DNA from: Desulfosporosinus sp. HMP52
GTDB lineage: Bacteria > Bacillota > Desulfitobacteriia > Desulfitobacteriales > Desulfitobacteriaceae
DNA length: 64,000 bases
Assembly (NCBI RefSeq): GCF_000765145.1
Contig: NZ_JMGA01000018.1
Coordinates: forward strand, 186,001 to 250,000
Reading direction: 5' to 3'
The stretch's first letter is position 1, and each line of letters starts with the position of its first letter. The notes beneath the pieces were generated by a model. That model was not told the DNA's origin, did not search any database, and saw nothing but the letters and a program-made list of their open reading frames with translations. The position numbers were made by a program, and so were the translations under genes. Of the stretch, positions 26,146 through 35,092 are shown piece by piece.

Positions 26146-27099
26146 GTGAAAATACCCGACCTTCGTATTGGAAATTTAGTGGCTAGAATTCCTGTTATCC
26201 AAGGAGGAATGGCCGTGAAAATATCAATGGCTCCTCTCGCTGCAGCGGTAGCTGAAGAGGGAGGGATAGGGATAATAGCAGGCAGTGGTCTGTCTGTAGA
26301 GGAGCTTAGGGCAGAAATACGAGAAGCTAGGAAACGCACAAAGGGGATAATCGGAGTAAACATTATGTTTGCAGTTCGTGAATTTGCCCAATTAGTCCAG
26401 GCTTCCTTTGAAGAGAAAATAGATTTATTAGTTTCGGGAGCAGGTTTTTCCCGAGACATGTTTACTTGGGGTAAAGAAAAAGGCATTCCGGTTGTGCCGA
26501 TTGTGTCCTCGGCAAAACTTGCTAAGTTATCCCAAAAGCTAGGGGCTGCAGCTGTTGTTGTAGAAGGTGTAGAGGCTGGTGGACATCTGGGAACAGACCG
26601 TTCCATCCATGATATTCTTCCGGAAGTCATTGAAGCGGTGGATATTCCTGTTATTGGCGCAGGAGGAGTTATCGATGGACAAGGTGTAGCGGAAATGTTA
26701 AAGAAGGGGGCTGCCGGGGTACAAATGGGAACCCGGTTTGCACTCAGTGAAGAGAGCAGTGCGGCACTGGCCTGGAAATCTGAAATGCTAAAGGCAACCC
26801 AAAAGGATATTGTATTTATTCATAGCCCGGTAGGGCTGCCTGGGCGGGGAATAAAAAATCCCTTTACCTCGGCCCTTGACAGTGATGAGGATGTTACGCC
26901 AACAGACTGCAAAGGTTGTCTCAAAAGTTGTGAAGGGAACTTTTGTATTATGGATCGCTTAATTATGGCACAACAGGGAGATGTTCAGCAGGGCCTTATC
27001 TTTTCGGGCGCTAGAGTCCACAAAATTAATGAGGTTTTGTCTGTACACGAGATTTTTGAAGATATTAAAAAAGGAATACTCACTTTTAAGGAGGTATAA
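26146..27099 (+). CDS. Second FabK/nitronate-monooxygenase-like flavoprotein with C-terminal Cys cluster
   Basis: A 317-residue TIM-barrel flavoprotein of the 2-nitropropane dioxygenase/FabK superfamily (VIQGGMAVKISMA, EAGGHLGT, GAGGVIDGQG, GVQMGTRFA). Unlike the FabK at 22935 it has a C-terminal cysteine cluster, CKGCLKSCEGNFC, that could bind metal or an iron-sulfur cluster. It lies between acpP and fabF, so a second enoyl reductase or a quality-control oxidoreductase for the pathway is plausible. Sequence alone does not separate these from nitronate monooxygenase. The start is GTG at 26146 behind AGGGGGAA. Confidence 0.8.
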   Translation: MKIPDLRIGNLVARIPVIQGGMAVKISMAPLAAAVAEEGGIGIIAGSGLSVEELRAEIREARKRTKGIIGVNIMFAVREFAQLVQASFEEKIDLLVSGAGFSRDMFTWGKEKGIPVVPIVSSAKLAKLSQKLGAAAVVVEGVEAGGHLGTDRSIHDILPEVIEAVDIPVIGAGGVIDGQGVAEMLKKGAAGVQMGTRFALSEESSAALAWKSEMLKATQKDIVFIHSPVGLPGRGIKNPFTSALDSDEDVTPTDCKGCLKSCEGNFCIMDRLIMAQQGDVQQGLIFSGARVHKINEVLSVHEIFEDIKKGILTFKEV

Positions 27100-27101
27100 G
27101 T

Positions 27102-28352
27102 GTGCAGCGTGCAGTTATTACGGGAATGGGTGTAATCTCCCCTTTGGGAAATGAATTGGATAAATTTTGGAACAACTTGATGGAAGGGAAATCCGGAATC
27201 GGCCTATTGACACGTTTTGATACATCAGATTTACCAACGAAGGTCGCCGCAGAGGTCAAAGACTTCGAGCCCACTGATTGGGTCAGTAAAAAGGAAAGTC
27301 GTCATATGGATCGCTTTGCCCAATTTGCCATAGCCGCTGCAAAGATGGCTATTCAAGATGCTAAGCTGGATTTAGACAAGGAAGACAAAGAACGCATAGG
27401 AACAGTTATGGGCTGCGGAATAGGTGGAGTAACCTCCTTTGAAGATCAAAAAGAGGTGTTAATGAGCAAAGGAAGCAGTCGAGTCAGTCCGTTTTTTGTC
27501 CCAATGCTTATTGGCAATATGGCTGCAGGGCATATATCGATTGAGTTTGGCTTGCAAGGTTCTAGTTTGACGGTTGTTACAGCTTGTGCTTCTGCAACAA
27601 ATGCAATTGGTGAAGCCTTGAGGCTAATCCAACGTGGGGAAGCCGATGTTGTGCTTTGTGGAGGGACAGAGGCACCGATTACTAAATTGGCCTTTGCGGG
27701 TTTTTGCTCAATGAAAGCAATGTCCACTGAAACGGAGTTTCTTGATCAAGCTTGCCGTCCTTTCGATAAACGCCGGAGCGGTTTTGTCATGGGTGAAGGG
27801 GCGGGGGTATTAGTCCTTGAATCCTTAGAGCATGCCAAAGCACGGGGAGCTCATATCTATGCTGAATTAGCGGGATATTCCAGTACTTCGGATGCGTATC
27901 ATATTACAACCCCAGTTCCCGGCGGCGCCGGAGCTATTCGTTCTATGGGTTCAGCCTTAAAAGATGCAGGAATAAGTACAGAAGAGGTCGATTATATTAA
28001 TGCCCATGGAACAGGTACCGGGCCAAATGATGTGACGGAAACTGTGGCTATAAAAAGTCTTTTTGGAGAACATGCCAGAAAGTTGGCAATTAGCTCGACA
28101 AAATCTATGACGGGGCACTTAATGGGAGCTGCAGGTGCTATTGAAGCGGTCATATGTGCCTTGGCCATTGAACGAGGAGCGATCCCGCCTACAACGAACT
28201 ACGGTGAACCAGATATCGAATGTGACTTGGACTATGTTCCTAATTGTTCCCGTCAGCATGATGTAAATGTAGCGATGTCCAATTCATTAGGTTTTGGTGG
28301 ACATAATGCCACCATCGTTCTTCAGAAATTGCCTAAAGACAAGGAGATCTAA
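27102..28352 (+). CDS. fabF: 3-oxoacyl-ACP synthase II
   Basis: A 416-residue elongating condensing enzyme. Catalytic Cys162 is in VTACASATNA, with His in NAHGTGTGPND and MTGHLMGAAG, and the C-terminal SLGFGGHNA motif. The start is GTG at 27102 after AAGGAGG in the end of the preceding gene. rnc follows after two bases. Confidence 0.97.
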   Translation: MQRAVITGMGVISPLGNELDKFWNNLMEGKSGIGLLTRFDTSDLPTKVAAEVKDFEPTDWVSKKESRHMDRFAQFAIAAAKMAIQDAKLDLDKEDKERIGTVMGCGIGGVTSFEDQKEVLMSKGSSRVSPFFVPMLIGNMAAGHISIEFGLQGSSLTVVTACASATNAIGEALRLIQRGEADVVLCGGTEAPITKLAFAGFCSMKAMSTETEFLDQACRPFDKRRSGFVMGEGAGVLVLESLEHAKARGAHIYAELAGYSSTSDAYHITTPVPGGAGAIRSMGSALKDAGISTEEVDYINAHGTGTGPNDVTETVAIKSLFGEHARKLAISSTKSMTGHLMGAAGAIEAVICALAIERGAIPPTTNYGEPDIECDLDYVPNCSRQHDVNVAMSNSLGFGGHNATIVLQKLPKDKEI

Positions 28353-28354
28353 GC

Positions 28355-29140
28355 ATGGTTGAAAAGAAATCAGGCCTAGGAGATAATTCGAAGAAAGCAG
28401 GAGGGAGGTCAGGGCGAAAAAAATTCGCCTTGGCATCTCTTAAGATTGAACCCGGAGTTAAGTTGGCTAAACGCTTAGAATTAGGTATTCCTCCTAATCG
28501 GTTGTTTACCACTGCTCTAACTCATCCTTCCTATGTATTTGAAAATCCACAATTTGGCCGAGAAAATAATCAGCGCCTGGAGTTTTTGGGAGATGCTATC
28601 TTAGATTTTGTCATAGCAGAGTACTTATATTTAAGTTATCCGGATCGGCCGGAAGGAGAACTTACGAAAATGAGAGCTGCTGTGGTTAATGAAACAACCT
28701 TAGCACGCAAGGCACATGAGATTGAGTTAGGGCAAGAGTTGTTATTAGGTAAGGGAGAACTGGTTTCAGGCGGGCGAGAACGGCCGTCGATTTTGGCCGA
28801 TGCCTGGGAAGCAGTGATTGGAGCTATTTATCTTCAATACGGTTTTCAGGAGGCTAGAAGAGTAATTCTAGAGTTACTTAAACCAGCTATTGAAGAAGTG
28901 GCCAAGGGAAATTATGGAGACTACAAAACCGTTTTGCAGGAAAAGGCTCAACGGGACGAAAAAGAGGTCAGTTATCAGATTCTTTTAGAAGAAGGGCCTG
29001 ACCACAATAAATGCTTTACAGCGGGGGTTTTTGTGGAAGGGGATTTAATGGGGAAAGGTACAGGCCGGACGAAAAAGGAAGCGGAACAACATGCCGCGAA
29101 GCAAGTCTTAGACTTTTGGGGGAGTGAGAACGATGACTAA
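28355..29140 (+). CDS. rnc: Ribonuclease III
   Basis: A 261-residue double-strand-specific endoribonuclease for rRNA and mRNA processing. The nuclease signature QRLEFLGDAILD, a second acidic cluster in LADAWEAVIGAIYL and a C-terminal dsRNA-binding domain (about 190-258, ending in GRTKKEAEQHAAKQVL) are present. The first 35-40 residues are a basic extension before the domain. The stop overlaps smc (ATGACTAA). Confidence 0.96.
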   Translation: MVEKKSGLGDNSKKAGGRSGRKKFALASLKIEPGVKLAKRLELGIPPNRLFTTALTHPSYVFENPQFGRENNQRLEFLGDAILDFVIAEYLYLSYPDRPEGELTKMRAAVVNETTLARKAHEIELGQELLLGKGELVSGGRERPSILADAWEAVIGAIYLQYGFQEARRVILELLKPAIEEVAKGNYGDYKTVLQEKAQRDEKEVSYQILLEEGPDHNKCFTAGVFVEGDLMGKGTGRTKKEAEQHAAKQVLDFWGSENDD

Positions 29141-32100
29141 ACCTGAGAATTTCCCGGTTTTCTTAAAGGGGATTCATATTCAGGGATTTAAGTCGTTCGC
29201 TGATGCTGTTAAATTAGAGCTTGGTCAGGGATTAAGCGTTATCGTCGGTCCTAATGGGAGCGGAAAAAGTAATGTTGCAGATGCAGTTCGCTGGGTCTTA
29301 GGGGAACAAAGTGCCAAAAGCCTGCGTGGATCAAAAATGGAAGACGTTATTTTTTCGGGAAGTACCCAGCGCCGGCCAGTTGGAATGGCAGAGGTATCTC
29401 TGATTTTTGATAATACAACTGGAATATTTCCATTGGACTTTCGCGAGTTAACAATTACCCGCAGAGTTTATCGTGATGGAGAAGGGCAATACCTCATTAA
29501 CAAGGCAACTTGTCGTCTTAAAGATATTCAAGAACTCTTTATGGATACGGGGGCCGGAAAAGAAGGGTTTTCGATCATTGGGCAGGGGCGGGTTGAGGAA
29601 ATCTTAACCCTCAAATCGGAAGAACGTCGATCATTAATTGAAGAGGCGGCGGGGATTACTAAGTATCGTTCGCGAAAACGTGAGGCCTTAAAGCGTCTGG
29701 ATGCAACGACCTTGAACCTCGAACGTATTAATGATATTGTACAAGAAATTGAGGGACAACTGACTCCTCTGGCTGCCCAAGCCCAAGTGGCCGAACAGAG
29801 CCTTGCCTTGATGCAAGAGCAAAAACGTCTTGAAATCCTTGGGGTTGTTCAAGACATCTCTGAGGTCAAACAGAAACTATTAAAAGCTAGCCAAGATTTT
29901 GGTAATCTTCAGGCCAGTGCTTTGGAAGCACAAGCAACAGTAGGTCTGAAAGAAGCTCAAAGTTTACAACTAAAGGATGAATTGCAAGGCTTAGACACTC
30001 TACTTCAGCAAAAGCAAGAGCGAGTTTTTCAGTCAGAACAAGCTCTGAATTCTCTAAAACATGACCAGAACCTCCGCAAAGAGCGGTTTAATTATTTTGA
30101 CGAGCAAACGGATAGGTTAACCCAAGAGATCAATGGGGATGAAGAAAGGGTTAAGCTTTTACAGGAGCGGATTAAAACACTAGTTGCGAAACAAGCCGTC
30201 TTAAATCATACCGTTGAAGAAACTCGGCGCAAAGTAGCAGACCAGGAACAGAAATTATCAGGTATTAGAGAAAATACCTTAGCCAAGGATATCGAAGGTT
30301 TAAAAGCAGACCTTTTCCAAGCTTTAACTGAGCAAGCGAATTGTTCAAATGAATTGACAGGGACTCGTCATACACTTGCATCTCTGGAGCAGGACATTTT
30401 CCGCCTAGAACAAGAGCAAGAGTTAAAAAACCAAGAAAATGAATCTCTGCTTGCCACAAGCGCTGACCAGGAAAGAGACCTCAATCAGCTTGTAATCAAA
30501 GCTCAAGCTACAGAAAAAGAAGAGTTAGAGCATAGAGCGGAATTAAATAAGCTTAAAGCTTTAGGTATTGAAAGAGCAAAAGATCTACAGAAACAGAGAA
30601 CTCTTAGTGATCAAGCTAGGGCCAGACTACATGCCTTGCAATCCTTAGAAGACTCCCTTGAAGGCTATCAGCGAGGGGTTCGAGAGGTGATGCTAGCTAA
30701 GAAAAAGGGATTAAAGGATTGCCAAGGTCTATGCGGGACGGTTGCTGACCTGATCACTGTTGAGGAGAAATATGAACTTGCTGTAGAAACTGCTCTCGGA
30801 GCAGGGATGCAAAATGTTATTGCAGAGAATGAACAGTCGGCAAAAAGAGCTATTGCTTATTTAAAAGCCCATCAATTAGGACGAGTGACCTTTCTTCCTC
30901 TAGACGTTATTCAAGGAAATCGGATGTCTGTGAGTAAGGTTGTTGCCCAAGATGAGGGTTATATCGGTCTCGCAGTAGATTTAATTACGTATAACAATTC
31001 ATACCTGCCAGCCATGGAGTTCCTGCTGGGACGGATTGTTGTTGTAACAGATATGGAGGCAGCAACTAGGATTGCACGAGCCTCTGGATATAAACTTCGG
31101 ATAGTGACCCTTGAGGGAGATCAGGTATATCCGGGTGGGTCTCTGAGTGGGGGAAGTATTCAGCGTAAAGGTGGAAATTTGCTCGGCCGCTCTCGGGAAA
31201 TTGAGACGCTGCGCATATCTCTGGGGAAAATGGAGAAAGACTTAACTCAGAAAGAGCGCGAATGTCTAACTAATGATCAACGCCTGAGGGAACAACAGGA
31301 GATTCTGGAGTCCTTGGGCCTCAAACTTAGGAATGAGCAAGAACTGCAGGTCAAGCTTAGGGCCCAGCACGAAAACGTGTTAAGTCAATTACGTCGATTA
31401 GCTGGGGATTTATTGGGCTTAAGGCAGCGATATAAGGAAGCTATAACCCAGAAGGATGAACTAACCTTACGCTTAAACAGTTTAACTGAAAGCATGGAGG
31501 CTGCGGAAAGAACCTCGGCTGATTTGCGCGAGGCATATAACCGCAGAGAATCTGAAGCTAAGATCGTAGCAGAAGAGATTGAAACCTATGCCGAAAAGCT
31601 TACTCAAGAAAAGATCCAGCTGGCTAAATGGGAGCAAGAGCTGACGCAATGCATGGATCAGCTTTCCCAAGAACGCAAAGGGGTTCGTGAAAGTGAGCTG
31701 AACCTGGCGGAGAAAAAACAGAGAAAAGCAGATATTGAGCAAACTCGATGGAGTGTTGAGCAGGAGTTAGAGTCCCTCAGCCAACAACTGGTTGACCATT
31801 CGAAAGCCCAGGAGAATCAGCAGTATGAGCTAATGCAATCCAGACAGGCCAGAGAAGGGTTGTCGAGCAGAGTCCTGGAATTGGATCAGGAGCTTCATAG
31901 TATTCGGCAAGAGGCCCGTACTTTTGAACAGCGTCTTCACGCCCATGAAATCCGAGTCGTTCGTTGGGAAACTGAATGCGAGGCAGCTCTAAATCGCTTA
32001 TCCGAGGAATTTTCTCTGACTTGGGAAGAGGGAATGCTGTATCAAACAGATGAGGACAGGACGGTTCTATGGAAACGGGTTCAAGATATTAAACAACAAA

Positions 32101-32729
32101 TTGAGGAATTGGGCCCAATAAATCAGGCAGCTATTGAAGAATACCCCAAAATCCTTAAACGAAGAGAGTTTATGTTAGCTCAGCAAGATGATTTAATTGA
32201 AGCTAATCAAACGTTACGGCAATTAATTTCGGAGCTTGATAAAACAATGAGTGAACGCTTTACTGAAAGCTTTAATGCTGTTAATGAGGCTTTTCAAGAA
32301 GTGTTTAAGGAACTATTTGCTGGCGGCCATGCCGAACTTCAATTAGTTGATCCGGAACTTATCCTGGAAACAGGTGTTGAGATTATCGCTCAGCCTCCAG
32401 GTAAAAAGCCGCAACTCTTGTCTCTTTTGTCGGGGGGAGAGAGGGCCTTAACTGCAATCGCAATTCTATTTGCTCTCCTAAGAGTAAAACCCAGTCCTTT
32501 TTGTATTCTAGATGAGATTGAAGCTTCACTGGACGATGCTAACGTTCAGCGCTTTGCTCAATACATTCACCGGCTATCACATTCAACTCAGTTTATTGTT
32601 GTATCCCATCGTAAAGGAACTATGGAATCGGCTGATGTATTATACGGAATAACCATGGAAGAATCCGGAGTTTCGAAGTTATTTTCTGTTAAGCTTGATG
32701 GACGAGGAGAGAGGCCGGAGAGTGCATAG
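29133..32729 (+). CDS. smc: Chromosome segregation ATPase SMC
   Basis: A 1198-residue SMC. Walker A is at 39-46 (GPNGSGKS). A long coiled coil is interrupted by the hinge (about 510-680, from CGTVADLI to GGSLSGGSI), then returns to the ABC signature LLSGGERAL at about 1098 and Walker B ILDEIEASLDD at about 1126. It organises and segregates the chromosome with ScpA and ScpB, which are not here. ATG at 29133 overlaps the rnc stop. The last residues and stop lie close to the beginning of the palindromic element at 32732. Confidence 0.97.
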   Translation: MTKPENFPVFLKGIHIQGFKSFADAVKLELGQGLSVIVGPNGSGKSNVADAVRWVLGEQSAKSLRGSKMEDVIFSGSTQRRPVGMAEVSLIFDNTTGIFPLDFRELTITRRVYRDGEGQYLINKATCRLKDIQELFMDTGAGKEGFSIIGQGRVEEILTLKSEERRSLIEEAAGITKYRSRKREALKRLDATTLNLERINDIVQEIEGQLTPLAAQAQVAEQSLALMQEQKRLEILGVVQDISEVKQKLLKASQDFGNLQASALEAQATVGLKEAQSLQLKDELQGLDTLLQQKQERVFQSEQALNSLKHDQNLRKERFNYFDEQTDRLTQEINGDEERVKLLQERIKTLVAKQAVLNHTVEETRRKVADQEQKLSGIRENTLAKDIEGLKADLFQALTEQANCSNELTGTRHTLASLEQDIFRLEQEQELKNQENESLLATSADQERDLNQLVIKAQATEKEELEHRAELNKLKALGIERAKDLQKQRTLSDQARARLHALQSLEDSLEGYQRGVREVMLAKKKGLKDCQGLCGTVADLITVEEKYELAVETALGAGMQNVIAENEQSAKRAIAYLKAHQLGRVTFLPLDVIQGNRMSVSKVVAQDEGYIGLAVDLITYNNSYLPAMEFLLGRIVVVTDMEAATRIARASGYKLRIVTLEGDQVYPGGSLSGGSIQRKGGNLLGRSREIETLRISLGKMEKDLTQKERECLTNDQRLREQQEILESLGLKLRNEQELQVKLRAQHENVLSQLRRLAGDLLGLRQRYKEAITQKDELTLRLNSLTESMEAAERTSADLREAYNRRESEAKIVAEEIETYAEKLTQEKIQLAKWEQELTQCMDQLSQERKGVRESELNLAEKKQRKADIEQTRWSVEQELESLSQQLVDHSKAQENQQYELMQSRQAREGLSSRVLELDQELHSIRQEARTFEQRLHAHEIRVVRWETECEAALNRLSEEFSLTWEEGMLYQTDEDRTVLWKRVQDIKQQIEELGPINQAAIEEYPKILKRREFMLAQQDDLIEANQTLRQLISELDKTMSERFTESFNAVNEAFQEVFKELFAGGHAELQLVDPELILETGVEIIAQPPGKKPQLLSLLSGGERALTAIAILFALLRVKPSPFCILDEIEASLDDANVQRFAQYIHRLSHSTQFIVVSHRKGTMESADVLYGITMEESGVSKLFSVKLDGRGERPESA

Positions 32730-32731
32730 CC

Positions 32732-32948
32732 GGACGCAGTGTGACACAGCGCTCGGTGCTTACGACGCAGAGCAAACTAACCGTTCAAGCTCTTGTCTTT
32801 GGGGAGCGGGGTTCCCACCAGATGAGCCATCCTTGGCTCACTGGTGGCAGTGTACATCCTTGTACACTGCCCCGTGTCTGGGGTCGCTTGAACGGAAGTT
32901 TGCTTAGCTGCTTACGTAAAGACGTCGCGCTCGTGTGACACTGCGTCC
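32732..32948. repeat. Composite palindrome with nested hairpins, smc-ftsY gap
   Basis: Two arms, 32732-32790 and 32886-32948, are imperfect reverse complements. The outer GGACGCAGTGT-ACAC pairs at 15 of 16 positions, and the inner AGCAAACT and CCGTTCAAGC match their partners. Between them sit two closed hairpins: CCACCAG/CTGGTGG enclosing GAGCCA/TGGCTC (32815-32847), and a perfect 11-bp GGCAGTGTACA-TCCT-TGTACACTGCC (32846-32871). I recognise no known RNA family. It could be a structured RNA or a palindromic mobile remnant. Confidence 0.8.
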
Positions 32949-33027
32949 TGGGTCTAGGAACGGGGGGACGTTGCTAGGGAGAAGGCACATTTTATGTGCG
33001 CCTTCCGGCTTGGGTCTTGGTGCATGT
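32905..33027. repeat. Direct repeat, copy 1 (about 125 bp)
   Basis: Runs from TAGCTGCTTACGTAAA to GTCTTGGTGCATGT and is largely identical to 33054-33179. It includes GTGTGACACTGCGTCC (also part of the palindrome arm) and a hairpin formed by GAAGGC and GCCTTC around ACAT/ATGT. Confidence 0.85.
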
Positions 33028-33053
33028 CGGATTAGTAGATACTCTTGCGGAAA

Positions 33054-33179
33054 TAGCTGTTTACGTAAAAGACGTCGGGCTTGTGTGACACTGCGTCCTG
33101 GGTCTAGGGAATGGGGGGACGTTGCTAGGGGGAAGGCACATTTCATTGTGCGCCTTCCGGCTTGGGTCTTGATACATGT
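33054..33179. repeat. Direct repeat, copy 2 (about 125 bp)
   Basis: Same order of blocks as copy 1: TTACGTAAAAGACGTCG, GTGTGACACTGCGTCC, GGGTCTAGG, GGGGGGACGTTGCTAGGG, a GAAGGC/GCCTTC hairpin and GGCTTGGGTCTTG. Differences are scattered substitutions and small indels. From 33180 to the ftsY start the gap is A/T-rich, and I see no gene there. Confidence 0.85.
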
Positions 33180-33359
33180 TCATGTACATATTAGGTTTAA
33201 TTCGAATAATAGGTAACTTATTGAATATAGTGCTTGTATTACAATGCTTATAATGAGAATATAAATACGAGGAATACTAACTGGTAAAGGCGCAAGTTAC
33301 ACCTTAATAATGCCGTTCGAATTATCGAACTACCAACCACGATTAGGGAGGATTAAACC

Positions 33360-34295
33360 ATGGCAGGTTTTTTTGCAAAGCTTAAAGAAGGTCTTACTAA
33401 AACAAGACAGAATTTCGTGGAAAAGGTTGAAGAGGTTTTCACGGGGCGTAAGAAAATTGATGAAGAGTTATATGAGGAACTGGAAGAGGTGTTAATTCGT
33501 TCAGATGTGGGTGTTAACACTTCTTTCGAATTGGTTGAACGGTTGCGTAAGGAAGTTAGACAACGTAAAATTTCAGATCCCAATGAGCTGACTGCGGTGC
33601 TTCAAGAATTAATTTCAGAATTACTGGGAGAGAAATCAAGCATTACTTTCGCTAAGCAAGGGCCAAGTATTATTCTTGTTGTTGGGGTTAATGGGGTGGG
33701 CAAAACTACCACAATTGGTAAGCTTGCTAATTGGTTGAAACAGGATGGCAAGCGTGTTTTGTTGGCTGCCGGGGATACTTTTCGGGCGGCTGCCATTGAT
33801 CAATTGGAGGTTTGGGGTGAGAGAGCCGGAGTTGAAATAATTAAGCAACGTGAAGGTGCTGATCCTGCGGCAGTTGCCTATGACGCTGTACAAGCAGCTA
33901 AGTCGCGGAGTGTTGATGTTGTGATTGTGGATACTGCCGGGCGTCTTCATAATAAAGTGAACTTGATGGAAGAGTTGCGGAAGGTTAAACGGGTTATGGA
34001 ACGAGAAATTCCTGGGGCTCCGCATGAGGTATTATTGGTATTAGATGCCACGACAGGACAAAATGCTTTGCAGCAAGCAAAGCTATTTCAGGAAGTGGCT
34101 GGTGTTACTGGAATAGTCCTGACTAAGTTGGATGGGACTGCCAAAGGAGGAGTAGTGTTAGGAATTCAAGGGGAGACTCGAATTCCTGTGAAATGGATTG
34201 GAATTGGGGAAGGTATGGAAGATTTGCGTCCCTTTGATCCTGAGGATTTTGCCGCGGCACTTTTCGGAAAAAATGACGAGGGGGAGAGATTCTGA
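33360..34295 (+). CDS. ftsY: Signal recognition particle receptor FtsY
   Basis: A 311-residue SRP-family GTPase that receives Ffh-ribosome complexes at the membrane. After a short N-terminal region the NG domain has G1 GVNGVGKTT (109-117), the DTAGR and TKLDGTAKGG motifs and a C-terminal helix ending in LFGKNDEGERF. The long acidic A domain of enterobacterial FtsY is absent, as usual in Firmicutes. AGGGAGG precedes ATG 33360. The next gene starts within its stop codon. Confidence 0.97.
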   Translation: MAGFFAKLKEGLTKTRQNFVEKVEEVFTGRKKIDEELYEELEEVLIRSDVGVNTSFELVERLRKEVRQRKISDPNELTAVLQELISELLGEKSSITFAKQGPSIILVVGVNGVGKTTTIGKLANWLKQDGKRVLLAAGDTFRAAAIDQLEVWGERAGVEIIKQREGADPAAVAYDAVQAAKSRSVDVVIVDTAGRLHNKVNLMEELRKVKRVMEREIPGAPHEVLLVLDATTGQNALQQAKLFQEVAGVTGIVLTKLDGTAKGGVVLGIQGETRIPVKWIGIGEGMEDLRPFDPEDFAAALFGKNDEGERF

Positions 34296-35077
34296 TAGAT
34301 TTTGCTCTTATTGGGGGGACAGGGCTTGACCACTTTGCCTTGAGCGAACAACGGATTATCTCTGTTAAAACTCCCTATGGAACGGTAGAAGCTACTATTG
34401 GGAAAGATATTGATCGTGAATTAGTTTTTATGAGTCGTCACGGGCAAAATCATGCAACTCCTCCACATCTTGTGAATTATAGAGGTAATATTTGGGCCCT
34501 GCGTGAGCTCGGAGTACGAAAGATAATAGCAACTGCTGCAGTAGGTTCCCTGTCTTCTAATTATCGTTTGGGCGATTTGGTTTTACTGGATCAGTTTCTT
34601 GATTTCACAAAGAGTCGACCCCAGACCTTCTACGAAGGAGGACCGGACGGTGTTCTCCATGTGGATATGACCGACCCCTATTGCGCCGCTGTTCGGCAAA
34701 TAATTATTAATGCTTCAGAACATCTGGGACTTGTGGTTAAGAACGGAGCATGTTATGTTTGTACAGAAGGCCCCAGGTTTGAGACTCCAGCTGAAATTAG
34801 GATGTTTCAATATCTTGGAGCTGACCTTGTCGGAATGACAAGTGTTCCTGAAGTTGTTTTAGCTCGGGAACTTGGGATGTGTTACGCCTCCATTGGAATG
34901 GTTACCAATGAAGCAGCTGGGATTGCTGATCATCCCTTAAGCCATTCTGAGGTAATGGAGAGTATTAAGAAATTAGAGATAGATGTTGCACAGCTCATTC
35001 AAGCAACCTTTGAGTTATTGACACCTAGTCAGAAATGTCTATGTGCCTCGGCAAATGCCGAAGTCGGTAAATTTTAG
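34292..35077 (+). CDS. MTAP/PNP-family nucleoside phosphorylase, probable 5'-methylthioinosine phosphorylase, CTG start
   Basis: About 261 residues. The phosphate-binding motif ALIGGTGLDHF is encoded at 34304-34336 in the same open frame, but no ATG, GTG or TTG lies between ftsY and this motif. CTG at 34292 overlaps the ftsY stop (CTGA) and has GGGGGAG upstream. The first usual start, TTG 34340, would delete the motif. Base-binding residues look PNP-like, not MTAP-like: GPRFETPAE with Glu, and MVTNEAAG with Asn where MTAP has TDYD, so a 6-oxopurine is expected. Next to mtnA and mtaD, methylthioinosine is the likely substrate. LSHSEV, with a His as in bacterial PNP, leaves plain purine nucleoside phosphorylase possible. 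Confidence 0.8.
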   Translation: MIDFALIGGTGLDHFALSEQRIISVKTPYGTVEATIGKDIDRELVFMSRHGQNHATPPHLVNYRGNIWALRELGVRKIIATAAVGSLSSNYRLGDLVLLDQFLDFTKSRPQTFYEGGPDGVLHVDMTDPYCAAVRQIIINASEHLGLVVKNGACYVCTEGPRFETPAEIRMFQYLGADLVGMTSVPEVVLARELGMCYASIGMVTNEAAGIADHPLSHSEVMESIKKLEIDVAQLIQATFELLTPSQKCLCASANAEVGKF

Positions 35078-35092
35078 AGAGGTGGTGGGACG

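Noticed and set aside
32695-33216. Several 60-90 codon frames in the smc-ftsY gap
   Set aside because: They read through the palindrome and direct repeats on both strands, with internally repeated peptides and no ribosome site.
33310-33495. 61-codon frame overlapping the ftsY start
   Set aside because: Out-of-frame shadow of ftsY; the AGGGAGG site belongs to ATG 33360.
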